A DNA stretch of 64,000 bases. It comes from Erythrophleum ivorense (lineage: Eukaryota; Streptophyta; Magnoliopsida; Fabales; Fabaceae). Within the stretch, counting starts at the first letter, position 1, and the number at the start of each line of letters is the position of its first letter. The DNA lies in the NCBI GenBank assembly GCA_026724425.1, contig JAIUCV010000076.1:1697501-1761500 (forward strand), read 5' to 3'. Both the position numbers and the translations under genes were made by a program. Shown piece by piece: positions 44,004 through 54,310 of the stretch. The notes beneath the pieces were generated by a model that was not told the DNA's origin, searched no databases, and saw only the letters and a program-made list of their open reading frames with translations.

Positions 44004-44893
44004 TTACATTGGTTCTTCATCTCTTATTTTCTCGAGCCTTTGCTTAACGTCATCAACGATTTTATTGACAAAAATGGCCTCTTCACTGCCATATAAAATC
44101 AAGTGAGAGTATGATATAAAATCAAACCAAAGTCGAAACCAACCATATTTGTGTACTGTTCGCCCCTCATATTTAATTTATTCACATTCTTAAAAATAGC
44201 TTTTATAAATTTAGTCTATCCGTATTATAGACTACCTATCAACTAAATTTGTTAATAGTATCAATTAATATATTTTCTAACAGAATATATACGAAAGATA
44301 ATGCAAAATAGCTGTCTAGGAAACTTCGTCTCATTTTTTCTTTTTTCATGAAACGAATTAGATGCATACCTCTTCTCCTTCAAACTTAAACCCATCTTTG
44401 ATGTAATACACTGCAAAGCCAACTTCCATTTCTCGTGAACGTGAGTCTCATAAACATTTACATGATTCTCACATGCTTGATTAAGAAGTTCTTGTAACTC
44501 ACAAGGCCTGACCTTGAAGAAGATAGGAATCGCCACAAGCTTATGTTCATCCACACATTCTTTGATCTTCACAAGCTCATCCAAACACCATCTTGATTCC
44601 ATGTACCTTCTCGAGAACACGACCAGGGCGATTTTTGACTCCTCGATCCTATTGAAAAGAACGGCTAGATCTTCTCCTCTCTGCTCATCCTTGTCTATGA
44701 ACACATTGATCCCAGCTGTTCTCAATGCATACACGAGATAACTCACAAAGCTGTAGCGCAATTCTTCTCCCCGGAAATTTATAAATACTTGATGCTGTTG
44801 TGGTCCATGCTTCTTGGGTAGCCATTTCGGGTTTTGGTTGGATATTAGTTTGGAGAGGAAGGGAATAATTTGTGGAAACGTAAACATCTTCAT
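44004..44893 (-). CDS. TIR-domain-only immune-type protein
   Basis: Two exons, 44893-44370 and 44085-44004, with a 284-bp GT-AG intron, give 201 residues. A short N-terminal extension precedes a full TIR domain: QVFINFRGEELR (about 35-46), GINVFIDKDE (61-70), IALVVFSRRYMESRWCLDEL (88-107). The putative NADase glutamate is Glu106 of WCLDEL, so the NAD-cleaving site looks intact. Exon 2 adds only a helical tail (IFVNKIVDDVKQRLEKI). There is no NB-ARC or LRR. TIR-only and TIR-X proteins in Arabidopsis act in cell-death and immune signalling; some are fused to PP2 lectin domains, and no such domain is seen here. If exon 1 read through its donor it would end 36 codons later. Confidence 0.85.
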
Positions 44894-45889
44894 AGCTTTT
44901 GTGAAGTATTATCGGAAAAGTCAACAAACTCCTTGTTCTTATTGTCTTGAAACTCAGACGTAAAATAACTTCATTCCACGACCTAATTCTTGAAACTTTC
45001 TTAAAACAAGACATGTTGTTGTCCTGTAAGAATTTCCTTAGAGTTTGATCAGATTGGTCTATTTATTTATTCCGTTCGGTTTGATTTTTATTCCTCTTAC
45101 CAACTTACTTGAAGACTAAATAATGCCATGTGAAAGAATACATTATTAATTATAACTTTGTGACTTCTTCTGCAGACTTTGTCAAACTCAAGAAAAATAT
45201 ACAGATTTTATCATTTTTCTAAAGGTTGGCAAAAGATGGAACCGTTCTTAATAAGATTCATCAGAGTTTACGTGCACGATGTATTCATACGCTAGATCAA
45301 ATCTCATGAGCTGGCAAAAACCGGAAGGGTTCTTTTGTAAACAACCTCCATACTCAACGTAGTCTCTCGCATGAATCTCTCAAATTGAACAATATATATT
45401 CAACGTAGCCGAAGATTTGGTATTTCTTAGTGTAAGGGTTTTAGAGTCGAATGGTTTGTTGGTGTATGTCGTAGATCTTGTTTGTTTTAGTTTTCAGGTG
45501 TAGTAAGTATTGCTATGACTTGACACTAAATATTAACTTTCTTTTCGAATCCTAATTTTATTCCAAGAAAACGATATTTTTCACTAACAAAGCATCACTC
45601 AGCCACCAAATATTTTTCTCTGATCTTTGGGCAACATATGCGTATTATGAGTAAAGACTAAAAAAGATTAAAGTATAGTAGGGTTATCTGTAAATAGAGG
45701 TACCTAAGGGTTGATTTTTAATTAGCGAACGATATGTTTTTGTGGGTTCAGTTTTGTTGTGTGAGTGAAAGAGTGAAAGAGAGAGAGATTTTACCGATTT
45801 TTTGGAGAGTGAGTGTCTTAAGTTTTGTTTAGGCGTTTTGTGTTCTATTTTTTTTTTTTTTTTCTGTTGAGTTTAAATTGCGTTTGAGC
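44894..45889 (-). promoter_or_regulatory. Upstream region of the TIR gene
   Basis: AT-rich spacer without another gene. No regulatory site could be named with confidence. Confidence 0.3.
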
Positions 45890-45972
45890 ATATGTGTTAA
45901 TTTTTCTTTTTTAATCTGCAATTGAGTGTTTTGTGTAATGTTTTAGTGTTTTTGTTTGTTGTATGAGAAGAT

Positions 45973-45997
45973 TAGAGAGAGAGAGAGAGAGAGAGAT
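45973..45997 (+). repeat. (GA)n microsatellite
   Basis: About 12 GA units; the counterpart in the next repeat unit is at 48976-49029. Confidence 0.85.
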
Positions 45998-46259
45998 AGA
46001 TACTTCTTCACCTTAATCTTCTTTTGTCCGTCCTTTGATTCTTTGCCATAAAGTTGCGTCGGCTTCTTGCCATATAGTGACTCTTTAGCAGAAGTCACTA
46101 TCTACACAGTCAATAAGAAACGTTGATGTCTTTTTGCGCATATAAAATATGAATGGATGATCATTTCATGGCCTGCATTTATGAAGTCATACCTTAAAAA
46201 GAGATCCAAGAGAATTGATATAAATGAGCTAACAAGAAGAACGGTTTCTCCAGACACCT

Positions 46260-46633
46260 GGGGGATGTATTGAACTTGAGATTTATAGTGATTTAGGGTG
46301 ATTTTATTTTTAGATGATTTAGGCTAATTTTAGAGAAGTTGTTATGATTTTAATGAAATCACTTTAGAATCCCACCAAAAACTATGAGATTTTAGGTGAT
46401 TTGTTTTTAACAAAGAAATCCCACCAAACAACTATAAAATCACTTGAAATCACTTAAAATCCACTTCTAAAAATGTTTCCAATAACACTGGATTTGAAAG
46501 TGTATTTTAAAATCACAAGTTCAATAACACTGGATTTTAAAAGAGGTTTTAGAATTTAAGTTTAATATCAGAGGATTTGTCAATTTAACACAAATCACCT
46601 AAACTCACTCAAAATACCAAATTGGATACACCC
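46260..46633. mobile_element. MITE with 3-bp target duplication
   Basis: 374 bp with terminal inverted repeats of the GGGGATGTATTGAA / GGGTGTATCCAATT type and AT-rich inner repeats (aataacactggatttt twice). The duplicated CCT flanks it. Related empty sites (gagacctaatcaatag at 47070 and 49630) confirm the borders. A 3-bp duplication suggests PIF/Harbinger. Confidence 0.75.
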
Positions 46634-47113
46634 CCTGATCAATAGTGAACAAAATTCATTTAGAAAATACAGAGTTCATATATATGCCACAACAAATAGC
46701 TTGCTATACAAACATTTGAAGAATAAAAAAAGTTGTGCCAAAGATAAAAAAAATTACCGTGTTTCCAACCAAAAGAATAGTAGAGAAACATCTCGCCAGC
46801 ATTAATGTTATAGTTCTCAGCTCTGTGTCATTGTATATATACAAATTCTGAGCCCAAAAGTAACCGTTGCAATGATAAGAATAAGACCAATGCTTACACC
46901 CAGCAGATAGAACGTGACAAAACATGTACTCACAAACAAAGGAAAACAAAAAAAAAAAACTCATTACACTCAAAATCAAAAGGACCACGTACATACCTTA
47001 AGAATTGATCCAAGAAAAAATGATAAATTCGGAATTCACAGACCAACACGAAGAGCCATTTTTCCCAGAGACCTAATCAATAGTGAATAATAACCATTTA
47101 GAACATGGCATAG

Positions 47114-48258
47114 TGAGACAAGACTATGGTTAGGTTGTTTGGAGTATCGTTAGGGTGTTTTTAATTAATGGTTTTGGTGTTTTAATTTATTAATTAAGTT
47201 TTCATGTTTTCCTTTTTACATTAGGTTGTATCAAGACCTATATAAAGGTCTCTATTGATTAATAATAAAGGAAGCCCCAAGAATTAACCTTAATCTCTAA
47301 GAAAGAATTAGGGTTAAAAGGAACTAAGCTCTTACATCTTTCTTAATTCCCAAGCAAAAATTGGTTCATATCAATTTGGTATCAGAGCCGTGCGATCCGA
47401 TGGGAGACCATGATTCCGCGCAACTCGCAAAACTGATGGAATTGATTCAAGGGATTCACGCAAAGTTGATTCAATGTTCGGAAAGTGGGAGCCACAAAAG
47501 GGAAAACCCGCAAGGGTCGACCAAGCTCTAGGACCAACAGTGAAATTCACCGTAGAAGAGCTTTTCGATGTGCCTGAGTTGAAGCAACCAAAGCCAGCTG
47601 TTGAAATATTGGTGCCACCAACTGTCGTTCAAGTATGGAATAAAAAAACAGAAATTCAGAGGAGACAACGGCTGTGGCTGAGCCAAAGCAACCAGAGACA
47701 CAAAACCAAGAAGAAGCGGCAACACCAACTGCTGTTCAAGTCGTGGAATCAAAGAATGGAAATCTAGAGGAGACACTGTTCACCAGGTGTGATTGTTACG
47801 TGGCTAAGGAAAAAGATATGGTGCTTGGGGCAGCCATGGATTATCATTCAATGATGACCCACCGACAACTGTTGCATCTCTTGACTATGTCTTTTATATC
47901 AAGAGTGCCACAATCGTTACTACAGTGTAGGCGTATGGATACCAAGAATTGGAGCTTGAGGACAAGCTCAAAGTCGAGGAAAGGAGTAATGATACAAGAC
48001 TATGGTTAGGTTGTTTAGAGTATTGTTAGGTTGTTTTTAATTAATGGTTTTGGTGTTTTAATTTATTAATTAGGTTTTCATGTTTTTTTTTTTTTTTTAC
48101 ATTAGGTTGTATCAAGATCTATATAAAGGTCTCTATTGAGTTATAATAAAGGAAGCCCCAAGAATTAATCTTAATCTCGATTAAGAGAGAATTATGGTTA
48201 AGAGGGAGCTAAGCTTTTACATCTTTCTTAATTCCCAAGCAAAAATCGGTTCATATCA
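47114..48258 (+). mobile_element. Small non-autonomous LTR retrotransposon
   Basis: LTRs 47114-47373 (260 bp) and 47990-48258 (269 bp, longer by a T run) flank a 616-bp interior. A perfect 5-bp duplication CATAG sits at 47109-47113 and 48259-48263. The tRNA-iMet primer-binding site TGGTATCAGAGC is at 47377-47388; the purine tract gaggaaaggag ends at 47987. The LTR has a TATA box (ctatataaagg). The interior starts with a short gag-like frame (ATG at 47410) that stops after about 40 codons, followed by repetitive Pro/Glu/Lys-rich coding-like sequence without pol. Size and layout are those of a TRIM-like or deletion derivative. Confidence 0.9.
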
Positions 48259-48970
48259 CATAGTTCATATATGCCACAGGATATTACTATACAAAAGTAC
48301 ATTGTGTCAAAGATTAAGTTACCTTGATTCAGTGCACCAATGGATAAACATTTCTGCTGAAAAACCAACCAGGTTTTGAATCTATCACGTACAATCTCAT
48401 GTGACATGGTATACGATCCTAAGACCAATGCCTACAAGTAGACAGAATCATACAAAACCGTATAAATAAACAATTCAAGACGACTTACACCAAATTCAGC
48501 GCAGACTGAATTCATTTGATTGTGGAACCCTGGTGAGATTTAAGCCACAAACCACTATGAAGAATCATTAAAAGTTCATCCGAGGAGTTTCATCAAATTC
48601 CTTAAGGAGAACAAAGTACAATATGATCTCACCCATCTCCGCAAGCTATGGAGTTTGTTGCAGCTCAACAATCTATGTGTGTGAAAACAGACATGAGAAA
48701 ACAGAGAGTTATTTCACCTGACTTGTCATTTGTTCTTGGACATCCTAAACTATGGCAAATATGCAAAAGCTATCAAGAAAATTACCTCCTGTGCATGCAC
48801 AAAGCTATATTTTCACCGCAGATCGCTTGAATAACCAAAATAGATGCTTGGAAAATACGAGAGATTAGAAAAGAATTTGATTCCGATGTGCATGTTTTAG
48901 GTTTATGCGTTGCTTGTGTTCGAATTAAGGCTATGTAATTTTCTTTTTGGCGATTGAGTGTTCTGTTTGT

Positions 48971-48975
<5 letters not shown>

Positions 48976-49029
<54 letters not shown>
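48976..49029 (+). repeat. (GA)n microsatellite
   Basis: About 27 GA units. Confidence 0.9.
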
Positions 49030-49032
<3 letters not shown>

Positions 49033-49700
49033 CACCTAAACCATTTCATGGCCCGCATTTATGAAATGACATAAATCAGAATTACCTAATCAAACATTAT
49101 TACTAGACATCATATATGCCACAACAAATAGCTTGTTATTGCATCAAAGATAAAACAAAACTTACCTTGTTTTCGTGCATATCCATGGATAATGAACTTA
49201 CGTAAAGAAGAGTATTGGGATGAATTTCTCCTGAAAATCCAAACAGTTTCTGATTATGCCAATTTGTATGGAAAGTGTAACATGATTACCGAATGGTTAA
49301 GGCTGAATTGCTTCCAAACATAGAACACATATGAATAATTTAAAAGGTAAATTTACCAGTCATATTTCTTTGCTAGATTTTTCTATCTTGATGAATAATG
49401 CATATTATGAATACGTTCCCCCAAAAGTTCCAAAGTAGCTGAGATAGGATTAAAAATGAACTAATAAGACAAGTAAAGAAGAACACACACAAAAATCCAA
49501 TGAAACATGAATGAATGGTCATTTTCATGACCTGCATAAACGACCACACATACCTTAAAGAAGGTATCTAAGAAAAATGATGAAATCAAAACTCATAGAT
49601 CAACAAGAAGAGCACCATTTTCTCCAGAGACCTAATCAATAGAGAACAAAAGCGTTAGAGTTCTCATTTTTCAACCACATGGTATACGATCATGAGCCAA

Positions 49701-50536
49701 CAAACTTCTGCAATGTTAAGATCAATAAGTACAAGTAGACAGAATCTGACAAAACTTATACTCACAAAAAAAGGAAAATAAATCTCTTATGCTCCAAATA
49801 TATTACATAAATTGATAAGAAAAGTTACCATCGTTCATGAAGAAGGTAACAACAACTTCTTGGAAACTGAGTTACTTCCAAATATTTGTCCGTTTGGTCA
49901 TGAATTATCATTTTTTCCACAACTTTTGTCTGTGTGAACATACCTGTATCAAACTGAATATATTTTTAAACCATCATAGATAAGATAAGCAAAAATGATA
50001 CCTTAAGTTACCTTTTTCTATAGTCGCTTGATCAGTAAGGTTTAAGCTGAGAAACAATCTTATAAAAAATAGATGCTTCTAAAGTAAGAGACGTGATAAA
50101 ACAATCACACAAATACCCATCATATATAATTACCCTCGCAGAAGTGTTTTGACGCGTTTAGACCATTATAATTTAAATTACAATAATATCCCTGAAAATG
50201 AAAAATCTCAAGTAACCGAATTACACCTGTCATCCAGAAAAGAGAAGTTTGAAAGTTTCATTCACCCGTTAGAGTTAGACCAAAAGATTTGTGAGTTGCT
50301 AAAATACGCTAGTTGGTTCGCACTTTCAATTTACCGGTTTAGCTAGCATATATATGACTCGAGTCAATACCAAAGTTTATAGTGTGGTTCTTCTTCCGGT
50401 TCTCAGTTTTGTTAAGCTTACTCTCTCATTTGGTTAAGTATAAGAACTTTATATATTCGTTATCTTCCCCAAACAAATATTTTGGTTGGTTTTTGTTTCT
50501 CTTCGTGTGTGTAAAGAAACGTATAATGTGGTATGT
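49701..50536. other. Intergenic, nothing recognised
   Basis: AT-rich spacer between the degenerate repeated units and the second CACTA element. Short frames have no domain. Confidence 0.4.
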
Positions 50537-51281
50537 CACTACAAGAAAACCAGTCAACTTCCAACAAATTTGTTTGACAACCAAAATTTTGGGAAAATTT
50601 CTAACGAATATCTCACAACTTTCAATCGTAAATTAGATTTGTTGGAAACACATCAGAAATTTCCAATAAATAGGAACGGTTTGAATTCTGTCACAAGTTT
50701 TGTAGGAAAGGCGTTGTCAATTTCCAACGACATCACGATTGTCGGAAATTACCAACGATATGATTATTGTCGGAAATTACAAACGAGAACTTCGTCGGAA
50801 ACACGTAGCTACTTGTTTACTCGTTTCCAACAAATCTACGACGATACCTCGTTTTTTGCCAACGAATTTGCATCAAACACCGAATCGTTTCCAACGATTT
50901 CCCGACGGCAAACTGAATCGTTTCCAACAATTCTGCGAGGAAACATCAAACCAATTCCAACGTTTTTGCGACGAAACATCAAACCCATTCCAACATCTTT
51001 GCGACGAAACATCAAACCTATTCCAACGATTCTGCGACGAAGCTTCTGCCCGATTCCAACGTTTTTGCGATGAAACATCAAACCGACTCCAACAATTTTG
51101 CGACGAAACATAGGCCCAATTCCAACGATTTTAACATCGGCCCGTTTCCCACGAGTTTGGGACAAAATTGTGATGAGTCGATTGTCTGTATAAGAAAAGG
51201 ATAAGTCGATTGTAAAGGTCAATTTCATAAGTCGTTCTCTATGGAGCTACCAATAAACACAGGAATCGTGAGTGGATGTAC
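50537..51281 (+). mobile_element. 5' end of a CACTA transposon with subterminal repeats
   Basis: It begins CACTACAAGAAAACCAG. From about 50888 to 51140 it contains eight imperfect ~34-bp units of the type ttccaacgttttgcgacgaaacatcaaacc, in the manner of transposase-binding subterminal repeats. The last 40 bases start a transposase exon that resumes at 63935 after the Athila insertion. The other end lies outside the window. Confidence 0.8.
51241..51281 (+). pseudogene. CACTA transposase N-terminal exon, first part
   Basis: The frame ending ..NREWMY stops at 51281, where the Athila LTR begins, and continues at 63935 with NPVDEATGELTKEYKQGL. This is the transposase-associated domain found at the N-terminus of En/Spm TNP2-type proteins. 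Whether the frame starts nearby or follows an intron is not clear. Confidence 0.65.
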
Positions 51282-52655
51282 TGAAACAAAGATTTTTACG
51301 TGGAGTTTCAATTAAACCACTTATGTCATCGTGGTATTTAAGAGTCAATCCAATCAGAGCTAGTTGAGGACAATTTTGAATGCAGAATACTATCAAGTCA
51401 AGGGCACAAAGATTTTGTATGTAACAAGTAACGAAGTCAAGAACTTAAATGTGAATAAATTCTTAAACGTAAACTAGAATGATTGCAAGACCAAATATAG
51501 TATGCAAATGTAATAAGCTAGATGAAAGATGTAAACTTTATGATAAATGAAAGGTCTTGGAGTGAGGTTATCGAAATCGAACTCTTAGGGAATGATAAAA
51601 TGGCTAGAAATGTTCAAAGATCACTGAGTCTTAGGGAGAGAGTTCCAACAGCGAGATTCACCCACTTCCCTGGTGAGAATCACAAAACCGGCCTTGAATC
51701 CAAAGGATCTATCTTTCGGATAGTGGACTCTAAAACCGGTCTGCAATAAGCGCCAACTCTCTTATACCCAATGAACTCCCCAGACATCCACTTCCGTGTG
51801 TAGGGATGAGTTCATCCTCTTGCTGGTCGATCTGACAACCTCCAGCCACTTTCGGTGTAGGAAGTGTCTTGGATCGAGACCAAAATGGCCAACTAAGGTC
51901 AAGCCTTAAGCACGCCCAGCAAGAGAAGACTCCTGAGGTGATTAAACACGCCTAGACACTAGATCTATCCCTACTAACTCGATTCTACCTCACCCCATAA
52001 GACCAAAAGGGATCTACTCACTATTCATAATAAGAACACCAAATCCCATGGGGGAAAGGGTCCAAATCGTGAATAGGATGAGGGATTAGGATTAGAATAA
52101 GCAAGATAAGAAGAATGCAAAAGGAAATAAACAAACTTTATTTAAAACCAAGTGCAAATCTACAAATCCGAGCTTAGAGGCTAAAGACCAAGTTATGGTG
52201 TTCTTGATAAGAGAGATTACAAGATAAGATCCAAAGAAATTAGGTTTAAGGCCTTATATAGTTCAAAGGAAATAGAAGCCCTCAGTCAACTCATTTAAGT
52301 TGACCCATCTCCTTCCCAATTCGCACAGCTCGAAACAGATCAGGTAAAACGCGGGTCAACTCTCTTCCTTCGGTCAATGCTCAGCTTTTCGTCAGCAAAC
52401 AGGTTCTCAACCTGTTTCTCATCCTGTTTGCGCCCAGACTTCGCTCCTTTTCCATCTTCACTCCGTTTCCCCCCCTCTTTAGCTCCAAAACACCTGATAC
52501 AACTCCCGAATGCACAACTAATGCAATGCAAGTCCTAAATGCCATGTGTTTGTACAATGCAAGAGATCCACACTAAAATGCTAAAGATATGAACTAATAT
52601 GGGGGTGAAACTAGATGGAATGTGCTCCTAAATGATGTAAAATACAGAGACATCA
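51282..52655 (-). repeat. 3' LTR of Athila element B
   Basis: 1374 bp, TGAAAC to ACATCA on the plus strand. It differs from the other LTR near 51290, 51373, 51931, 52481 and 52592. Confidence 0.95.
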
Positions 52656-52694
52656 ACTTCCCCCAAACTTGAATCTTGCTTGCCCTCAAGCAAG
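52656..52694 (-). other. Polypurine tract plus hairpin, LTR-adjacent (element B)
   Basis: On the element strand a G5 tract ending GGGGGAAGT abuts the LTR start TGATGTCTC. Ten bases farther in is a perfect 8-bp stem, cttgcttg (52675-52682) / caagcaag (52687-52694), with a 4-base loop. Confidence 0.75.
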
Positions 52695-54310
52695 GAAGAA
52701 CAAAGTCAGAAAGAAGTTGATTTGGGCGGGGACTCAAATCCAAAAGATATGCTCGAAGAAATCATCTCAATGCTCAAGTTGGGAATTATGAAATGCAATC
52801 GGTCTTAGCAATTCAAATTAGATTACTCACATACTCAATTCGGCGACAAACCGACATCAGCCATGACGAACATGCATTCAAATCCACTTCACCTATTTAC
52901 ATTCAATTAAGCTCAAAACCGTGAAGCAAAACTCATGCAATCAAAACTCGCTCATTTGGTTCAAGGGTTAGGCTCTTTTTCTCTTGGTGGTTTCATGAAG
53001 CACATAAGGTATCTCTCAAGAAGAATTGAGCTTGGGCAAAATGCTAAGAGTGAGGACCTAGGATGGTACAAAGATAGATTCCCATCTACCCAAGACATAA
53101 GGTCTTAAAAGCTTTGTAAGAACGAGTCCCACCCAAGTCCTAACTACCCTTTTTAGAGCAACACTTTCTTTCCCTTTTTGAACTTTGGAGACTCAACGAC
53201 TTAGGATTTTCAAGGAGGATAAAACTTTCAGAATTTACAAGGGGACCAACTTTTTAATTTCTTGTGGCTTAAGGCTTTCTACTTTCTTACTTAGGCTTGG
53301 GGCTTTTTACTCAATTTGGAGAATCTTGGCTTTGCGCCCTTTACTTTAGAACAAGCCCCCAATTTACCTATCTTTTAAACTTTACTAATAAGCCACCACT
53401 CTTTAGACACTTCCCTTTTATTCTCTCCCATCCTTTCTTTTCTCTTTTCTTTTCAGCTCACTCTCCTACCCCCAAACTTGAATCACAACCTAGGCCTAAT
53501 CTAGCTCAAAGGAAAACGAGCTAGTTCTACATGAGAATCTAAGCTTTGTCGGTATAAACTCAACACTTTTTGCCTAACTCAATCGGAAAAGGCCTCACAA
53601 CTCACGATAAATAGGTTGGGTTTGAAAGAAATGGGTTTGGTTAAGGGCTGGATAATCAATGAACATGGACAACAGAGAGAGATAAATATAAGAGAAAGAA
53701 TGTCCAAGAGAGTCAAAATCCATGAGCAAGAATTTCAATGCATGAGAATGACAATTAAATGATCATATTAAGTCCAAATAGCTTAGGTGAAGTTTCAAAT
53801 CAAAGCAATGATTCAGTCAATCATGAATGCCAAAATGCGAGTCCTTGAGTATGGAATTCTTTTTAAGCTCAAACTAAACCGATATGCACCAAATAATTTC
53901 AAACTAGAGCATTGAAGTAATTTCAAAAAGCATTTCTCAAACATGGAAAGTTCTATCATTGTCCCCTATGCATATGCAAATGATTATGTATAATGCCTCT
54001 AGACTCAATCCTACTATGTAAATACAAATGATGAATCTTTTTGTATTATGCAATTTTCGAAAAATTTTCAATTTTTTGGTATTTTCTATGCCTTAGATGA
54101 AATGCACATGAGACTCAAAGATGAAAAATTGAAAATAAGAAAATAGAACACAAGGTCAAATACACATGACCCCTCCCCCAAACTTAAATTGCACGGTCCC
54201 TTGTGCAAATAGAAGCTTGAAAGAGAGATCAACGCAACAAAAATAAAATATGAAATGCACATGAAAAACAAGAGAAAACGGTATACACAATGGAATTGGA
54301 GTTGTACCTC
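52695..54310 (-). other. Long 3' UTR of Athila element B
   Basis: 1.6 kb without a coding frame between the env-like gene and the polypurine tract. It holds a second polypurine/hairpin module at 54171-54208. Confidence 0.6.
54171..54208 (-). other. Internal polypurine tract plus hairpin (element B)
   Basis: ccctcccccaaactt repeats the LTR-adjacent tract. It is followed by a perfect 6-bp stem, ttgcac (54189-54194) / gtgcaa (54203-54208). It lies about 1.5 kb inside the LTR. Confidence 0.55.

Larger units (their letters stand above)
45890..49700 (-). pseudogene. Degenerate repeated gene-like units (three or more copies)
   Basis: Several blocks recur. A GA-tract block lies at 45940-46000 and 48955-49035. 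An agagacctaatcaatag block lies at 46249/46637, 47068-47090 and 49625-49650. A cacaacaaatagcttg block lies near 46687, 48273 and 49121. An aagaccaatgc..agatagaa..gacaaaac block lies near 46886, 48421 and 49725. On the minus strand some blocks look like exons bordered by splice sites, one giving a hydrophobic helix (YLLGVSIGLILIIATVTFG). I cannot name the family. Copies are broken and separately invaded by a MITE and an LTR element. Confidence 0.45.

Noticed and set aside
51522..51749. 75-codon frame present in both Athila B LTRs (also 62796-63023)
   Set aside because: Identical because the LTRs are young; it lies antisense to the element and has no domain.
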